A stretch of 64,000 bases of DNA, taken from assembly GCF_002554705.1 (NCBI RefSeq), contig NZ_PDEP01000003.1, positions 248,001 through 312,000 on the forward strand, read 5' to 3'. The stretch is from Longimonas halophila (GTDB lineage Bacteria; Bacteroidota; Rhodothermia; Rhodothermales; Salinibacteraceae). The notes beneath the pieces are model-generated. The model was not told where the DNA came from. It saw nothing but the letters and a program-made list of their open reading frames with translations, and made no database searches. Made by a program: the position numbers and the translations under genes. Within the stretch, counting starts at the first letter, position 1. Each line of letters begins with the position of its first letter. Of this stretch, positions 44,165-52,607 are shown piece by piece.

Positions 44165-44237
44165 CCGGAGACGGGGAGCGCCGCCCGGCGCGGACGTCTC
44201 CGGCATGGTTGACAGGAGCGAACGGGGGACCGTTCGC
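44165..44237. repeat. paired hairpin repeat upstream of trmH
   Basis: Hairpin 1: CCGGAGACG (44165-44173) with CGTCTCCGG (44195-44203), containing an inner GCGCC/GGCGC stem. Hairpin 2: GCGAACGGGGGACCGTTCGC (44218-44237), followed by CCCCAGG. Hairpin 2 has the same GGGGGA core as those at 25518, 28785 and 56422. The rest of the 307-bp gap 43997-44303 shows nothing else. Confidence 0.65.
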
Positions 44238-44303
44238 CCCAGGAAAGATTTTTATCAGGGGAGTTATCATTTAACGTTTATCCACTACTTTTTTCTACCG
44301 CCT

Positions 44304-45101
44304 ATGCCTGAGTCTACCCCACCGGAAGCGCGTAATGCAATGCATCGGCTCATTGGGCCCGATGCAGCGCCCGATCATCTGCCGCGCCCCGACGCGCCCA
44401 ACGCACCGCTGCAGGTGGGCGACTATACGCTGGCACCAAGCCGCGTCATCGACCTGTTGCGCCCCTTTATGCGGGACCGCCGCCTGAACGGCATCCGCGA
44501 GATCGTAGCCAAACGCACGCGCACCGTGGTGCCTGTTATCGAGGGCGTGGTCAATACCGGCAACGTAAGCGCCGTTATGCGCTCGACCGAGGCCATGGGC
44601 TATCAGGATCTACACGTCATTGCCACCGGCGGGCGCTACAAGCATTCCGAGCGCACCGCCAAAGGCGCACAGCGCTGGCTGGATGTGCATCAGTGGGACG
44701 CTCCCGTGCCGTGTGTCGAGCATCTTCAGGAGCGTGGCTACCGCGTGGCAGCTATGTATCTGGATGACGAGGCGGTGCCCATTGCCTCCCTCGACTTTAC
44801 CACGCCCACCGCACTCGTCTTCGGCAACGAACGCGACGGCGTGTCCGAGGCGCTCCGCGATGCCGCCGACATCTCCTGCATCATCCCCATGGATGGCTTT
44901 ACCGAGAGCTTTAACATCTCGGTAGCGGCGGCGGTGGGGCTCTACCACGCGCGCCACGACCGCATGCAGCGTCAAGGCACGCATGCTGACCTCTCGGAGG
45001 CCGAGCAGATCCGCCTCACCGCACGTCTCTGCATGCGCAGCGTTACGAAAGCCGATTCGGTGCTGCAGCGCGTGCTGCGTGAGCAGGGCGAAATGCCCTA
45101 A
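44304..45101 (+). CDS. trmH: tRNA (guanosine-2-prime-O-)-methyltransferase, TrmH family
   Basis: 265 aa from the ATG at 44304 (MPESTPPEARNAMHRLIGPD). SPOUT-fold motifs are complete: motif 1 VVPVIEGVVNTGNVSAVMRS, motif 2 LVFGNERDGVSE and motif 3 IPMDGFTESFNISVAAAVG. RRLNGIREIVAKRT before motif 1 and the C-terminal helical extension are typical of TrmH, which methylates G18 in the tRNA D-loop. SpoU-type rRNA methylases are the alternative. Monocistronic. Confidence 0.87.
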   Translation: MPESTPPEARNAMHRLIGPDAAPDHLPRPDAPNAPLQVGDYTLAPSRVIDLLRPFMRDRRLNGIREIVAKRTRTVVPVIEGVVNTGNVSAVMRSTEAMGYQDLHVIATGGRYKHSERTAKGAQRWLDVHQWDAPVPCVEHLQERGYRVAAMYLDDEAVPIASLDFTTPTALVFGNERDGVSEALRDAADISCIIPMDGFTESFNISVAAAVGLYHARHDRMQRQGTHADLSEAEQIRLTARLCMRSVTKADSVLQRVLREQGEMP

Positions 45102-45215
45102 CCAGGGGCCAGCTATCGGAATCGGTATTTCCTGCACCGTGCCCACGGAATCTTCACGACGCTGCTGCGTACATGTAGCCCTACGGAGTCCTTTTTTGAT
45201 TGCCGAACGCGCCCC

Positions 45216-45758
45216 ATGCCTGCTCCCGATGTTGACGCGCCACGTGCGCCCGCAGAATCGCTGTCTGAAGCAGCGTCCGCTGAAGACGCACGCTCTGAAT
45301 CCACCAGCACCTACGAACAAGAACGCGGCAAGCCCTTGCCCAGCTTAAATCACGGTCATCTTCAGTTTCTCCTTTCTCTCGCTTTTGGCCCACATCGCGA
45401 CGAGTACACCGTTGCCAGCGAACTGACACTCCAGCTGGGCGATGTCCGCCTGACACCCGACCTGTGCGTGTTTCGGAAGCGCAAGATCACATTTGCGCAC
45501 GACACCACCCGGGTTAGCGAGCCGCCGCTTTTAGCTGTGGAGATCGTAAGCCCGTCGCAGAGCACACAAGACGTAGCCGACAAAATTCACGACATGCTGG
45601 ACGCTGGCGTAGAATCGTGCTGGCTCGTGCAACCGGCCATGCAAACCATCACCGTGTACACCGACAGCGCCAAGCCGCGCACGCTGGACCGCGGGACGCT
45701 TACCGACCCGGCCACCGACATTGAGGTGGATGTGGACGAACTCTTCTCAGGTGAGTGA
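45216..45758 (+). CDS. Uma2-family endonuclease-like protein
   Basis: 180 aa. N-terminal 35 residues are Ala/Ser/Glu-rich and probably disordered. The rest has the restriction-endonuclease-like Uma2 (DUF820) pattern: HLQFLLSLAFGPHRDEYTVA, LTPDLCVFRKR, LLAVEIVSPSQSTQDV, then KIHDMLDAGVESCWLVQP. The PD, E and following residues could form the metal site. The family is abundant in cyanobacteria and Rhodothermota; cellular role unknown. 38 bp upstream of the methyltransferase gene. Confidence 0.85.
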   Translation: MPAPDVDAPRAPAESLSEAASAEDARSESTSTYEQERGKPLPSLNHGHLQFLLSLAFGPHRDEYTVASELTLQLGDVRLTPDLCVFRKRKITFAHDTTRVSEPPLLAVEIVSPSQSTQDVADKIHDMLDAGVESCWLVQPAMQTITVYTDSAKPRTLDRGTLTDPATDIEVDVDELFSGE

Positions 45759-45796
45759 TACCAACCGCATCCCTCTACCTTACCTACTTCCTTTAC

Positions 45797-46414
45797 ATGG
45801 ATCCCTCGTTCTGGAACAGCCGCTTCGACCGCGATCATTTTGTGTATGGCACTGCGCCTAATCATTTTATAGCTACGCAGCAAGACCGCCTGGCGCCGGG
45901 CACCACGGTGCTCGACCTGGCCGGAGGCGAAGGGCGCAACGCAGTGTATCTGGCGGCCCACGGGTGCGAGGTTACGCTGCTCGACTATTCGGCCACCGCC
46001 CTCCAGAAGGCCGAGCGGCTGGCCGCCGAACAGAACACCTCGCTTGACACCATCCACGCCGACCTAACGACCTGGACACCCAACCGCACCTGGCAGGCCC
46101 TCGTAGCCACGTATGTGCATCTGCCGGTGCAGTGGCAGCCACGGTTGTACGAGATGATGCAAGCCAGCCTGGCCCCCGGCGGTACCCTCATCGCCGAGTG
46201 GTTCCGGCCCGAACAACGCACCGACGGCTACACCAGCGGCGGCCCGCCCGACGTCGAAATGATGGTCACCGCCCAGGAACTGCGCGACGCCTTTCCCGAA
46301 TCCGGTATCGAGCTGCTCACCGAGCTCGTCGTATCGCTCAACGAAGGCCCCGGCCATAGCGGCCAAGCAGCGGTGGTGCGCCTCATCTGGACGAAGCCCG
46401 AGAGTACCACGTAA
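45797..46414 (+). CDS. class I SAM-dependent methyltransferase
   Basis: 205 aa from the ATG at 45797 (MDPSFWNSRFDRDHFVYGTA); the frame extends upstream to 45755. Motif I VLDLAGGEGRNAVYLAAHG, acidic motif II VTLLDYSATALQKAERL, and LAPGGTLIAEWFRPEQ are typical of TehB/UbiE-like small methyltransferases. The opening WNSRFDRDHFVYGTAPN is seen in tellurite-resistance-type members. Substrate unknown. Confidence 0.85.
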   Translation: MDPSFWNSRFDRDHFVYGTAPNHFIATQQDRLAPGTTVLDLAGGEGRNAVYLAAHGCEVTLLDYSATALQKAERLAAEQNTSLDTIHADLTTWTPNRTWQALVATYVHLPVQWQPRLYEMMQASLAPGGTLIAEWFRPEQRTDGYTSGGPPDVEMMVTAQELRDAFPESGIELLTELVVSLNEGPGHSGQAAVVRLIWTKPESTT

Positions 46415-46547
46415 CGTGTGCGCCCCCCGCTGTACGGTCCAATTTCCCGATTCCGCAGTGCGCGGAACTGTCTTCTCTGTACGTGTTGTAACGCGGTGTA
46501 TGCCCAATGCCTCGTCATCCTACGTGCCTAACTTTATCGATTACCTT

Positions 46548-47381
46548 ATGATTACCTTCACGCGCCGCTTGAGCGCTCTTGCGCTCGTACTTGCTGGACT
46601 TCTGATATTCGCCGGATGCGGAGGCGATGCCCCCGAGTCTGATAACGGCGACGATGCCAACACCGTCACCCTCGAAGCGGGCGAGCGAGCCCCTGCCATC
46701 GACGGGGCTATGGCCCGCTTCGAAGTGCCTGAATCAGAAGCTGTGCTTGAGCCTGGTGAGGTGAACGTCGAGGTCGCGGTTGAAAACTTCACGCCCGGCG
46801 AGCAGACCGAGGTACCGCGCCGCGAGCAGCTGGCCAACTCAGGTAACGGGCAGCACACGCACATTATCCTAAACAATGACCCGTACTTTGCCAACTACAA
46901 TGCCGAGGACGAACCTTTTAGCCTGGGTGAACTGGAGCCCGGCGCCTACTCCGCATTCGTCTTCCCGAGCCGCTCGTTCCACGAAAGCGTGAAAAGCGAA
47001 GACGCGTTCGACGTTGTGAACTTCTACGTGGGCGAAGACGCCGAGGGCGCGGACTTCCCGCTTGAAGAGGGCGAACCCAGCATCATCTACAGCCGCCCGA
47101 AAGGCACGTACAGCGGTGCCGATGCCGAACGCATTATGCTCGACTTCTACCTCTACAATGTGGAGCTGAGCGAAGATGGATACCGCGCGCACTACACCAT
47201 CGAAGAAGAGGGATCTGATGAGCCAGTCGCCGAGCTCACGATGGATGAGTGGACGCCCGCCTTCGTAGAGGGCCTCGACAGCGGCACGTACACGTTCACA
47301 CTCGAACTGCTCGACGAAAACGACGAGCGCGTGCCAGGTACCTTCAACTACACCGAACGCGAAGTCGAAGTGGAGCGGTAA
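46548..47381 (+). CDS. lipoprotein of unknown function
   Basis: 277 aa from the ATG at 46548. Signal with lipobox FAGC (Cys24), then an acidic spacer (DAPESDNGDDAN). The globular part has beta strands in two similar-looking blocks (LEPGEVNVEVAVENFTPGEQ ... HTHIILNNDPYFANY; IMLDFYLYNVELSEDGYRAH ... GTYTFTLELLDENDERVPGT), as in tandem Ig-like or YtkA-like domains. HTHIILNNDPY is the most distinctive motif. Likely periplasm-facing. No known family recognised. Confidence 0.75.
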   Translation: MITFTRRLSALALVLAGLLIFAGCGGDAPESDNGDDANTVTLEAGERAPAIDGAMARFEVPESEAVLEPGEVNVEVAVENFTPGEQTEVPRREQLANSGNGQHTHIILNNDPYFANYNAEDEPFSLGELEPGAYSAFVFPSRSFHESVKSEDAFDVVNFYVGEDAEGADFPLEEGEPSIIYSRPKGTYSGADAERIMLDFYLYNVELSEDGYRAHYTIEEEGSDEPVAELTMDEWTPAFVEGLDSGTYTFTLELLDENDERVPGTFNYTEREVEVER

Positions 47382-47409
47382 CCGCTGCCTCTTTCCATCA
47401 CAATAGACA

Positions 47410-47453
47410 AGCCCCTCGCATCCTCCTGCTAATTCAGAGGGATGCGAGGGGCT
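47410..47453. terminator. bidirectional rho-independent terminator
   Basis: A perfect 14-bp stem (AGCCCCTCGCATCC, 47410-47423, with GGATGCGAGGGGCT, 47440-47453) with T-rich sequence after it (GTTCATTTTT). It sits between convergent genes ending at 47381 and 47502 and can serve both. Confidence 0.9.
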
Positions 47454-47501
47454 GTTCATTTTTACGCCTGGATGTGGCACACGTGATGCAGCACCAAAGC
47501 G

Positions 47502-50420
47502 TTAGCGCACCACCGTGATACGCTGCGTCTCGACCATCTCATCGCTCTCCACGCGCAAGAAGTAGGTTCCACTCGACAGACGGCTGACGTCCACCTGCAT
47601 CGTGCTCCGTCCAGCTGCCATCTCGCGGGGCGCCGACCGCACCTGCCGTCCCAGGATGTCATATACGGACACCGTGACTTGCTGGGCGTTGGGCGAAGCG
47701 TATGGCACAGTCACGCGGTCGTGCGCCGGATTCGGGTATCCCTCTCGGATATGCAGTGCGTCGACAGTGCGAACGATGGTTTCTGCCTCCGAAAGCGTTA
47801 CGTGTCCATTGGTGTCTACCTGGCGCAATCGATAGCGGAGCGTGTCGGCGGTGGATGGTACGTCTGCATCCACAAAATGATAGGACTGGGGCGTTTCGGT
47901 CGTACCCGCACCCTCTATGCGTCCGGTGGTTGTCCACGAGCGTGCGCCGTCTGCCCCTGTCGTACGCCGCTGCACATCGAAGCGTGCGTTGTTCGTCTCG
48001 GATGCGGTAGCCCAGGAAAGCTGTACCTCATTTTGGTTGAGCTGTGCGTCGAAGCGGGTGAGCTCCACCGGAAGCACGCCCTCGGTGTTTTCAAACCAGG
48101 CGATTTCTTCGCGCCCGGTTGAGACCGACAACACATCGGTCTGGCTGTCCCCATTGATGTCCGCTGCAAACACGTCCTGCGCACCTTGCACGAAGCGACC
48201 CTTGTCAGAGGTGGTAATGACTTGTTGTGCGGTGAACGCTCCACCTGTATTTTCAAACCAGGCCACCGTGTCATCGCCGCGCGATGCGGAAAGCAGATCG
48301 GGCTGGCTATCGCCATTCACATCTGCAGTGTGCACCGCCTGGGGGCTTTCAATCGCTGTGGTGATTTCGGACTGCGCCCCAAAGCCGCTGCCCGCACCAA
48401 TCTGGTTCTCGTACCAGGCAAGTCCGTCGAAATTAAATCCGCGAGAGGCCAGCACAAGATCCTGATCGGCGTCTCCATCAACAGGTGAGGCGTTAATGTC
48501 GCTAAGTTCGCCGCCAACATCGCTGTCGATCTCGTTCTCGCTGGAGAAGCTCCCGGCACCGTCGGTGTTTTCGAACCAGGCGAGGGTAAACGGATCAGTG
48601 CCGTATCCAATCACCACGTCAGGGGCTCCGCCATTCAGGTCGGCCACTTCCAGGGCGGTAAGGTTAGACACGTTGCTGGCAATGGTCTGCGCGGCTCCAA
48701 ATCCACTGCCGTCGCTAATCTGATTTTCGTACCAGACGAGCGTGAACGAGAAACTCCCATATGCAGCAACAAGATCGAGATCGCCGTCTCCATCCAGATC
48801 GACTGCTTCGAGCAGGCTTACCTCGTTGGGAGCGTCAATGACCTGCACCGCGCCAAAGCCGTCGGCATCGGCCCCGCTCTCGCCCACCTGATTCTCGTAC
48901 CAGGTGATTCGTCCCGTAGCCGATCTCCCTCCAGATGCTACGACCGCGTCTGGCTTATCGTCATTGTTGAGGTCTGCGGCAAGGGCTACTTCCGGACTCC
49001 GCGCGTTGTTGGCGATCACATTTTGTGAGGAAAAGGCCCCGCTTCCGTCCGTGTTTTCGTACCAGCTCACCTTGTTGTCATCGCGCGATGCCACGAGCAC
49101 ATCGGTTGCCATATCGGCATTGAGATCCGTGGCGACAACAGATTGGGGGAGCAGGACATCGGGCCAGATGTTGACCGGCTGGGGCGGTCCGTATCCGCTT
49201 CCGGTGTTCTCGTACCATGCAATTCTATCGTCGGATTCGGTGGCCGAAAGCAACTCCAAGTCCGAGCCGCCGTCTACGTTGGCCGTTGCCAGGTCGCGTG
49301 GCGTGAGCAGGGACGTTGTAATTACCTGCTCGCTGCCGAACCCGTCGCTATCGGCGCCCGCCTCGCCCACCTGACTTTCGTGCCAAACGATGCGATCATC
49401 TCCGGCAGACGTATTCTGAATCCCGGCAAACACATCTTCTTTGCCATCGCCGTCGGCATCAGCCACGGCAACAGTTTGGGCTGCTGCTCCGAATCCAAAT
49501 GACTGGATAGCCGTCTGGCTCCCAAAAGCGCCTCCTGAGTTTTCATACCAGACGACGTCTCCATCTGCGGAAGCCGCCACGTCCAGATCGCCGTCGTCAT
49601 CCACATCGCCCGCTGCTATTCCGCCTACCTCAAGCGGGGTGGCAATGCTTGTCTGGCTGCCAAAGCTGCCCCCCGTGTTTTCGTGCCAGGCAATCTGGCC
49701 AAGCGCTGCATAGATGACATCGGGGTTGGCATTCCCACTCACGTCGGCCATTACGATAGCGGTGGGATCTGTCGCCTCGGAGAGGGATGCGATGGTCGTA
49801 GCCGTCCCAAAATCATTGCCGCCTTCGCCAATCTGACTTTCAAACCAGATGATACCGCTGTCGCTTGTGCCGAGCACAACATCGGCTTTGCCATCCCCAC
49901 TGAGCTCTGCTGCGGCAACAGCATAGACTTTTCCATGCGCTGTAGTAATTGTCTGGGCCGGACCGAACCCATCGGCATCGGACCCGCTTTCGCCGATCTG
50001 ATTTTCGTACCACACGGCACGTTCTTCGGCGCTGGGCGCGGCTACGACATCCAGGTCGCCGTCGCCATCAACATCGGCCGCGTACATGGGCTGGCTGTTG
50101 AAGTCCGCATCCAGCGGCAGCGCATCGTCAATGACCTGCTGCTCACCGTATCCGCTGCCCGTGTTTTCGTACCAAGCCAGCTTCTCGTCAAACTTGGAGG
50201 CCGATAACACGTCGGGGGCACCATCGCCGTCCAGGTCGGCTTCGTGCATGGCTGTAGGCTCACAGGTGGTGCACGGCTGATTGATGGGCTGTGCAGGAAT
50301 CTGGGCCATGGCAGGCATACCGCCCAACAGAAGCGCTGTTAGCCCCAGTAAGGCCCCCTGCCACCGTGCGGAATGCGCTGTACACATGCAAACGAGAGAT
50401 CGTAGAAATGTACACATCAT
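47502..50420 (-). CDS. secreted FG-GAP/VCBS repeat protein with Por-type sorting domain
   Basis: 972 aa (ATG at 50420; 50387 also possible). Signal peptide ends near GGMPAMAQ. The bulk (about 45-830) is a dozen or more FG-GAP repeats, each with a calcium loop such as DLDGDGAPDV, DVDGDGDLDVV or DLNNDDKPDAV, and a WYENTGSGYG strand; they should form one or two beta-propellers. A fibronectin-like domain follows (LTRFDAQLNQNEVQLSWATA). The tail is a C-terminal sorting domain (YPNPAHDRVTVPY; DILGRQVRS; SSGTYFLRVE). Such tails direct type IX secretion or surface anchoring. Probably an extracellular adhesin or binding protein. Confidence 0.9.
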   Translation of the reverse strand: MMCTFLRSLVCMCTAHSARWQGALLGLTALLLGGMPAMAQIPAQPINQPCTTCEPTAMHEADLDGDGAPDVLSASKFDEKLAWYENTGSGYGEQQVIDDALPLDADFNSQPMYAADVDGDGDLDVVAAPSAEERAVWYENQIGESGSDADGFGPAQTITTAHGKVYAVAAAELSGDGKADVVLGTSDSGIIWFESQIGEGGNDFGTATTIASLSEATDPTAIVMADVSGNANPDVIYAALGQIAWHENTGGSFGSQTSIATPLEVGGIAAGDVDDDGDLDVAASADGDVVWYENSGGAFGSQTAIQSFGFGAAAQTVAVADADGDGKEDVFAGIQNTSAGDDRIVWHESQVGEAGADSDGFGSEQVITTSLLTPRDLATANVDGGSDLELLSATESDDRIAWYENTGSGYGPPQPVNIWPDVLLPQSVVATDLNADMATDVLVASRDDNKVSWYENTDGSGAFSSQNVIANNARSPEVALAADLNNDDKPDAVVASGGRSATGRITWYENQVGESGADADGFGAVQVIDAPNEVSLLEAVDLDGDGDLDLVAAYGSFSFTLVWYENQISDGSGFGAAQTIASNVSNLTALEVADLNGGAPDVVIGYGTDPFTLAWFENTDGAGSFSSENEIDSDVGGELSDINASPVDGDADQDLVLASRGFNFDGLAWYENQIGAGSGFGAQSEITTAIESPQAVHTADVNGDSQPDLLSASRGDDTVAWFENTGGAFTAQQVITTSDKGRFVQGAQDVFAADINGDSQTDVLSVSTGREEIAWFENTEGVLPVELTRFDAQLNQNEVQLSWATASETNNARFDVQRRTTGADGARSWTTTGRIEGAGTTETPQSYHFVDADVPSTADTLRYRLRQVDTNGHVTLSEAETIVRTVDALHIREGYPNPAHDRVTVPYASPNAQQVTVSVYDILGRQVRSAPREMAAGRSTMQVDVSRLSSGTYFLRVESDEMVETQRITVVR

Positions 50421-50740
50421 AGCAGGCTATCCTCTAATGAATAGAGCGCGTTGTGAAGCATGCAGGAACAGCCTATCAATCCCTATCATCGGTTTTGCGA
50501 CATTCTTTGTTGTAGATGCGTCATGTCGGATTCACAACACAGCCTGTCGAACTTGAGACAGGACTGCTGTGGATGCATCATGATCGGTTTGCGTGTTGGC
50601 GTTCAGCCCCTGGCATCCCCCAACGGCATCCCCTAACGCCAACACAGCCAACGCGCTGTAACGGTAGCTTGCGTAAGCGCCACTACCTAAGTGCCACTAT
50701 ACGACGCGTGCTGCCCCGTTCACCATCGCGCTGTGTTGCC
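50421..50740. other. 320-bp divergent intergenic region
   Basis: It separates the start of the FG-GAP gene from the DUF3179 gene. I see no RNA gene. A CCCCTGGCATCCCCCAACGG stretch followed by CATCCCCTAACGC gives an imperfect tandem repeat at about 50607-50641. Promoters for both genes should be here. Confidence 0.4.
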
Positions 50741-51778
50741 ATGTTGTCTTCTCGTGCCGTCTTTGTATCCGCTGCCGGACTTCTGTCAAGCCTCGGCCTC
50801 TATCTGCTCACCACCGAGGCTCCCTCTCCAGCGCCCGACCCCGCACTCCCGCTGGCCGATACGCCGTACGTACTGCATCACGACCTGTCGGCGTACACCG
50901 ACTTCATGATGTCGGGCGGGCCGCCGCCCGACGGCATTCCCGCTATCGACGACCCGCAGTTCGTGGATGCCGATGGTGCCAATCTCGACGACGGCGATAT
51001 GATCATCGGGTTTATGCATAACGGCGAGGCGCGCGCCTATCCCCAGAACATTCTGGTACACCACGAAATCGTCAACGACGCCGTGGGTGGGCTCAACGTG
51101 GCTGTCACCTACTGCCCACTAACCGCTACCGCACAAGGGTTTAAGCGCGGGGATACGACACTGGGCGTCTCCGGGCAGCTGCTGAATAGCAACCTTGTGA
51201 TGTTTGACCGCGACACCGAGAGCTACTTCTCGCAGATCGCAGCCACCGGCCTCACCGGCACCCATTCCGGCGCCACCCTCGACGAGGTCAACCTGATCTG
51301 GACCACCTGGGGCCAGTGGCGTGCCGAGCATCCCGATACGCGCGTCCTGAGCGACAACACCGGCCACCTGCGCAACTACAGCAACGACCCATACGGACGC
51401 TACAATCCGCGCGGTGGCTACTACGATGCACGCGAGGTCATCTTTCCGCTCATGCACGAGTCCGACGCTCACCATCCCAAAGACATGGTCGTGGGGGCTC
51501 GCACCGACGAAGAGAGCGTGCATTTCGTGCTCGACGACTTGCAATCGGACCGTGTGCAGCAGACCGGGCGCTTCGTAGCCGTGTACGACGATCGCTTCAA
51601 CACCGGGCACATCTACGAGGCCGATGCGCTGCCCGACATAACGCCCACGGAAAACAATCGCTACGAGATCGACGGCAAAACCTATGCGCCCGACGCCCTA
51701 CCGCTCGACGCGCTCGTATCGGTGGAGGCTTTCTTCTTCGCCTGGAATGCGTTCTACCCCAACAGCAATACAGTATAG
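50741..51778 (+). CDS. DUF3179 domain exported protein
   Basis: 345 aa from the ATG at 50741. An N-terminal hydrophobic segment (VSAAGLLSSLGLYLL) exports or anchors it. The DUF3179 signature is evident: GIPAIDDPQFVDADGANLDD, IIGFMHNGEARAYPQNILVH, HEIVND, VTYCPLTATAQGF, LLNSNLVMFDRDTESYFSQI and the KDMVVGARTDEESVHFVLDD region. The Cys in YCPLT is conserved. Family function is unknown; the proteins are frequent in haloarchaea and marine bacteria. Confidence 0.88.
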   Translation: MLSSRAVFVSAAGLLSSLGLYLLTTEAPSPAPDPALPLADTPYVLHHDLSAYTDFMMSGGPPPDGIPAIDDPQFVDADGANLDDGDMIIGFMHNGEARAYPQNILVHHEIVNDAVGGLNVAVTYCPLTATAQGFKRGDTTLGVSGQLLNSNLVMFDRDTESYFSQIAATGLTGTHSGATLDEVNLIWTTWGQWRAEHPDTRVLSDNTGHLRNYSNDPYGRYNPRGGYYDAREVIFPLMHESDAHHPKDMVVGARTDEESVHFVLDDLQSDRVQQTGRFVAVYDDRFNTGHIYEADALPDITPTENNRYEIDGKTYAPDALPLDALVSVEAFFFAWNAFYPNSNTV

Positions 51779-51873
51779 CGCTCTATCGTCGGGATACGAA
51801 AGTTGCTTCTGCATGCAACGGTCGTACCTATTTAGCGCAGGGGAAGACAGATGGAAGCACGTCGCCCGAAGTT

Positions 51874-51922
51874 GCTCCCCTGGAGAGGGGAGCTGTCGCG
51901 TAGCGACTGAGGGGTGGATACG
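51874..51922 (-). repeat. 49-bp dispersed repeat, second copy
   Basis: The reverse complement reads CGTATCCACCCCTCAG, TCGCTACGCGACAG, CTCCCCTCTCCAGGGGAGC, matching 28919-28968 with few differences. It lies in the 260-bp gap between the DUF3179 gene and the next membrane-protein gene. Confidence 0.7.
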
Positions 51923-52038
51923 GAGCATCCTTGACGCTCGTGCCGAATGGCTCACGTCCCGGACAGCAGATCGCCGGGGATGCGGATATCCCGAGCAGTG
52001 CGTTCCCGCTACCCAGTCATCTAACTGACGCGAATACC

Positions 52039-52599
52039 ATGAGAAACGCCTGGCGCACGCTCATCACCCTGCTTCGCGTGGCCCGCTACCGGCGCATTGC
52101 GCTGGGCATTGGGACCGTGTACCTGGTGCTGTTTCTGGTTGCACTGCGCGACATCACGCTTGGGGGCAGCGGCGTGCGGTTTGCCACGGTGGAATGGACA
52201 CGCATGTTCAGCCCTACGAGCCCCTTTACCTTCGAGGCCATTGCTCGGCTTACGCTGCCCGGCGTTACCGTGCTCATTGCGCCGCTGAACATCCTGGTGG
52301 GCGGTGTGCTCTCGCTCCTCGCCGCCCTCAACCTGATGGTGACGTACGTAGCCTACAATCAGCCAAGCGCGTGCAGCTTCAACCGCTCGACCGGCGTGCT
52401 GGCCAGTCTGCCGGCGCTCCTGGCCGGTGGCGCCTGTTGCGCTCCCGCCATCGTGCTCATTCTTGGACTGCAAGTGTCGTCGCTCTTCATCACCGCGTTT
52501 CAGGTGCTCATTCCGGTTGCAGCGGTGCTGCTGCTCATCACCCTCAAGCTGATCCTGGACCGCACCCACCCCGAACGGCTTTCTTTGATGGATGCGTAG
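52039..52599 (+). CDS. integral membrane protein with Cys-Cys motif
   Basis: 186 aa from the ATG at 52039 (MRNAWRTLITLLRVARYRRI). Hydrophobic segments at about 22-38, 70-103, 120-142 and 146-170. The distinctive motif is LLAGGACCAPAIVLILGLQV within a membrane helix, plus YNQPSACSFNRSTGVLASLP before it. Paired Cys followed by AP in a membrane helix occurs in uncharacterised proteins linked to metals or thioredoxin-like systems. No family can be named with confidence. Convergent with pyrC, 8 bp apart. Confidence 0.65.
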   Translation: MRNAWRTLITLLRVARYRRIALGIGTVYLVLFLVALRDITLGGSGVRFATVEWTRMFSPTSPFTFEAIARLTLPGVTVLIAPLNILVGGVLSLLAALNLMVTYVAYNQPSACSFNRSTGVLASLPALLAGGACCAPAIVLILGLQVSSLFITAFQVLIPVAAVLLLITLKLILDRTHPERLSLMDA

Positions 52600-52607
52600 C
52601 GCGGTCG

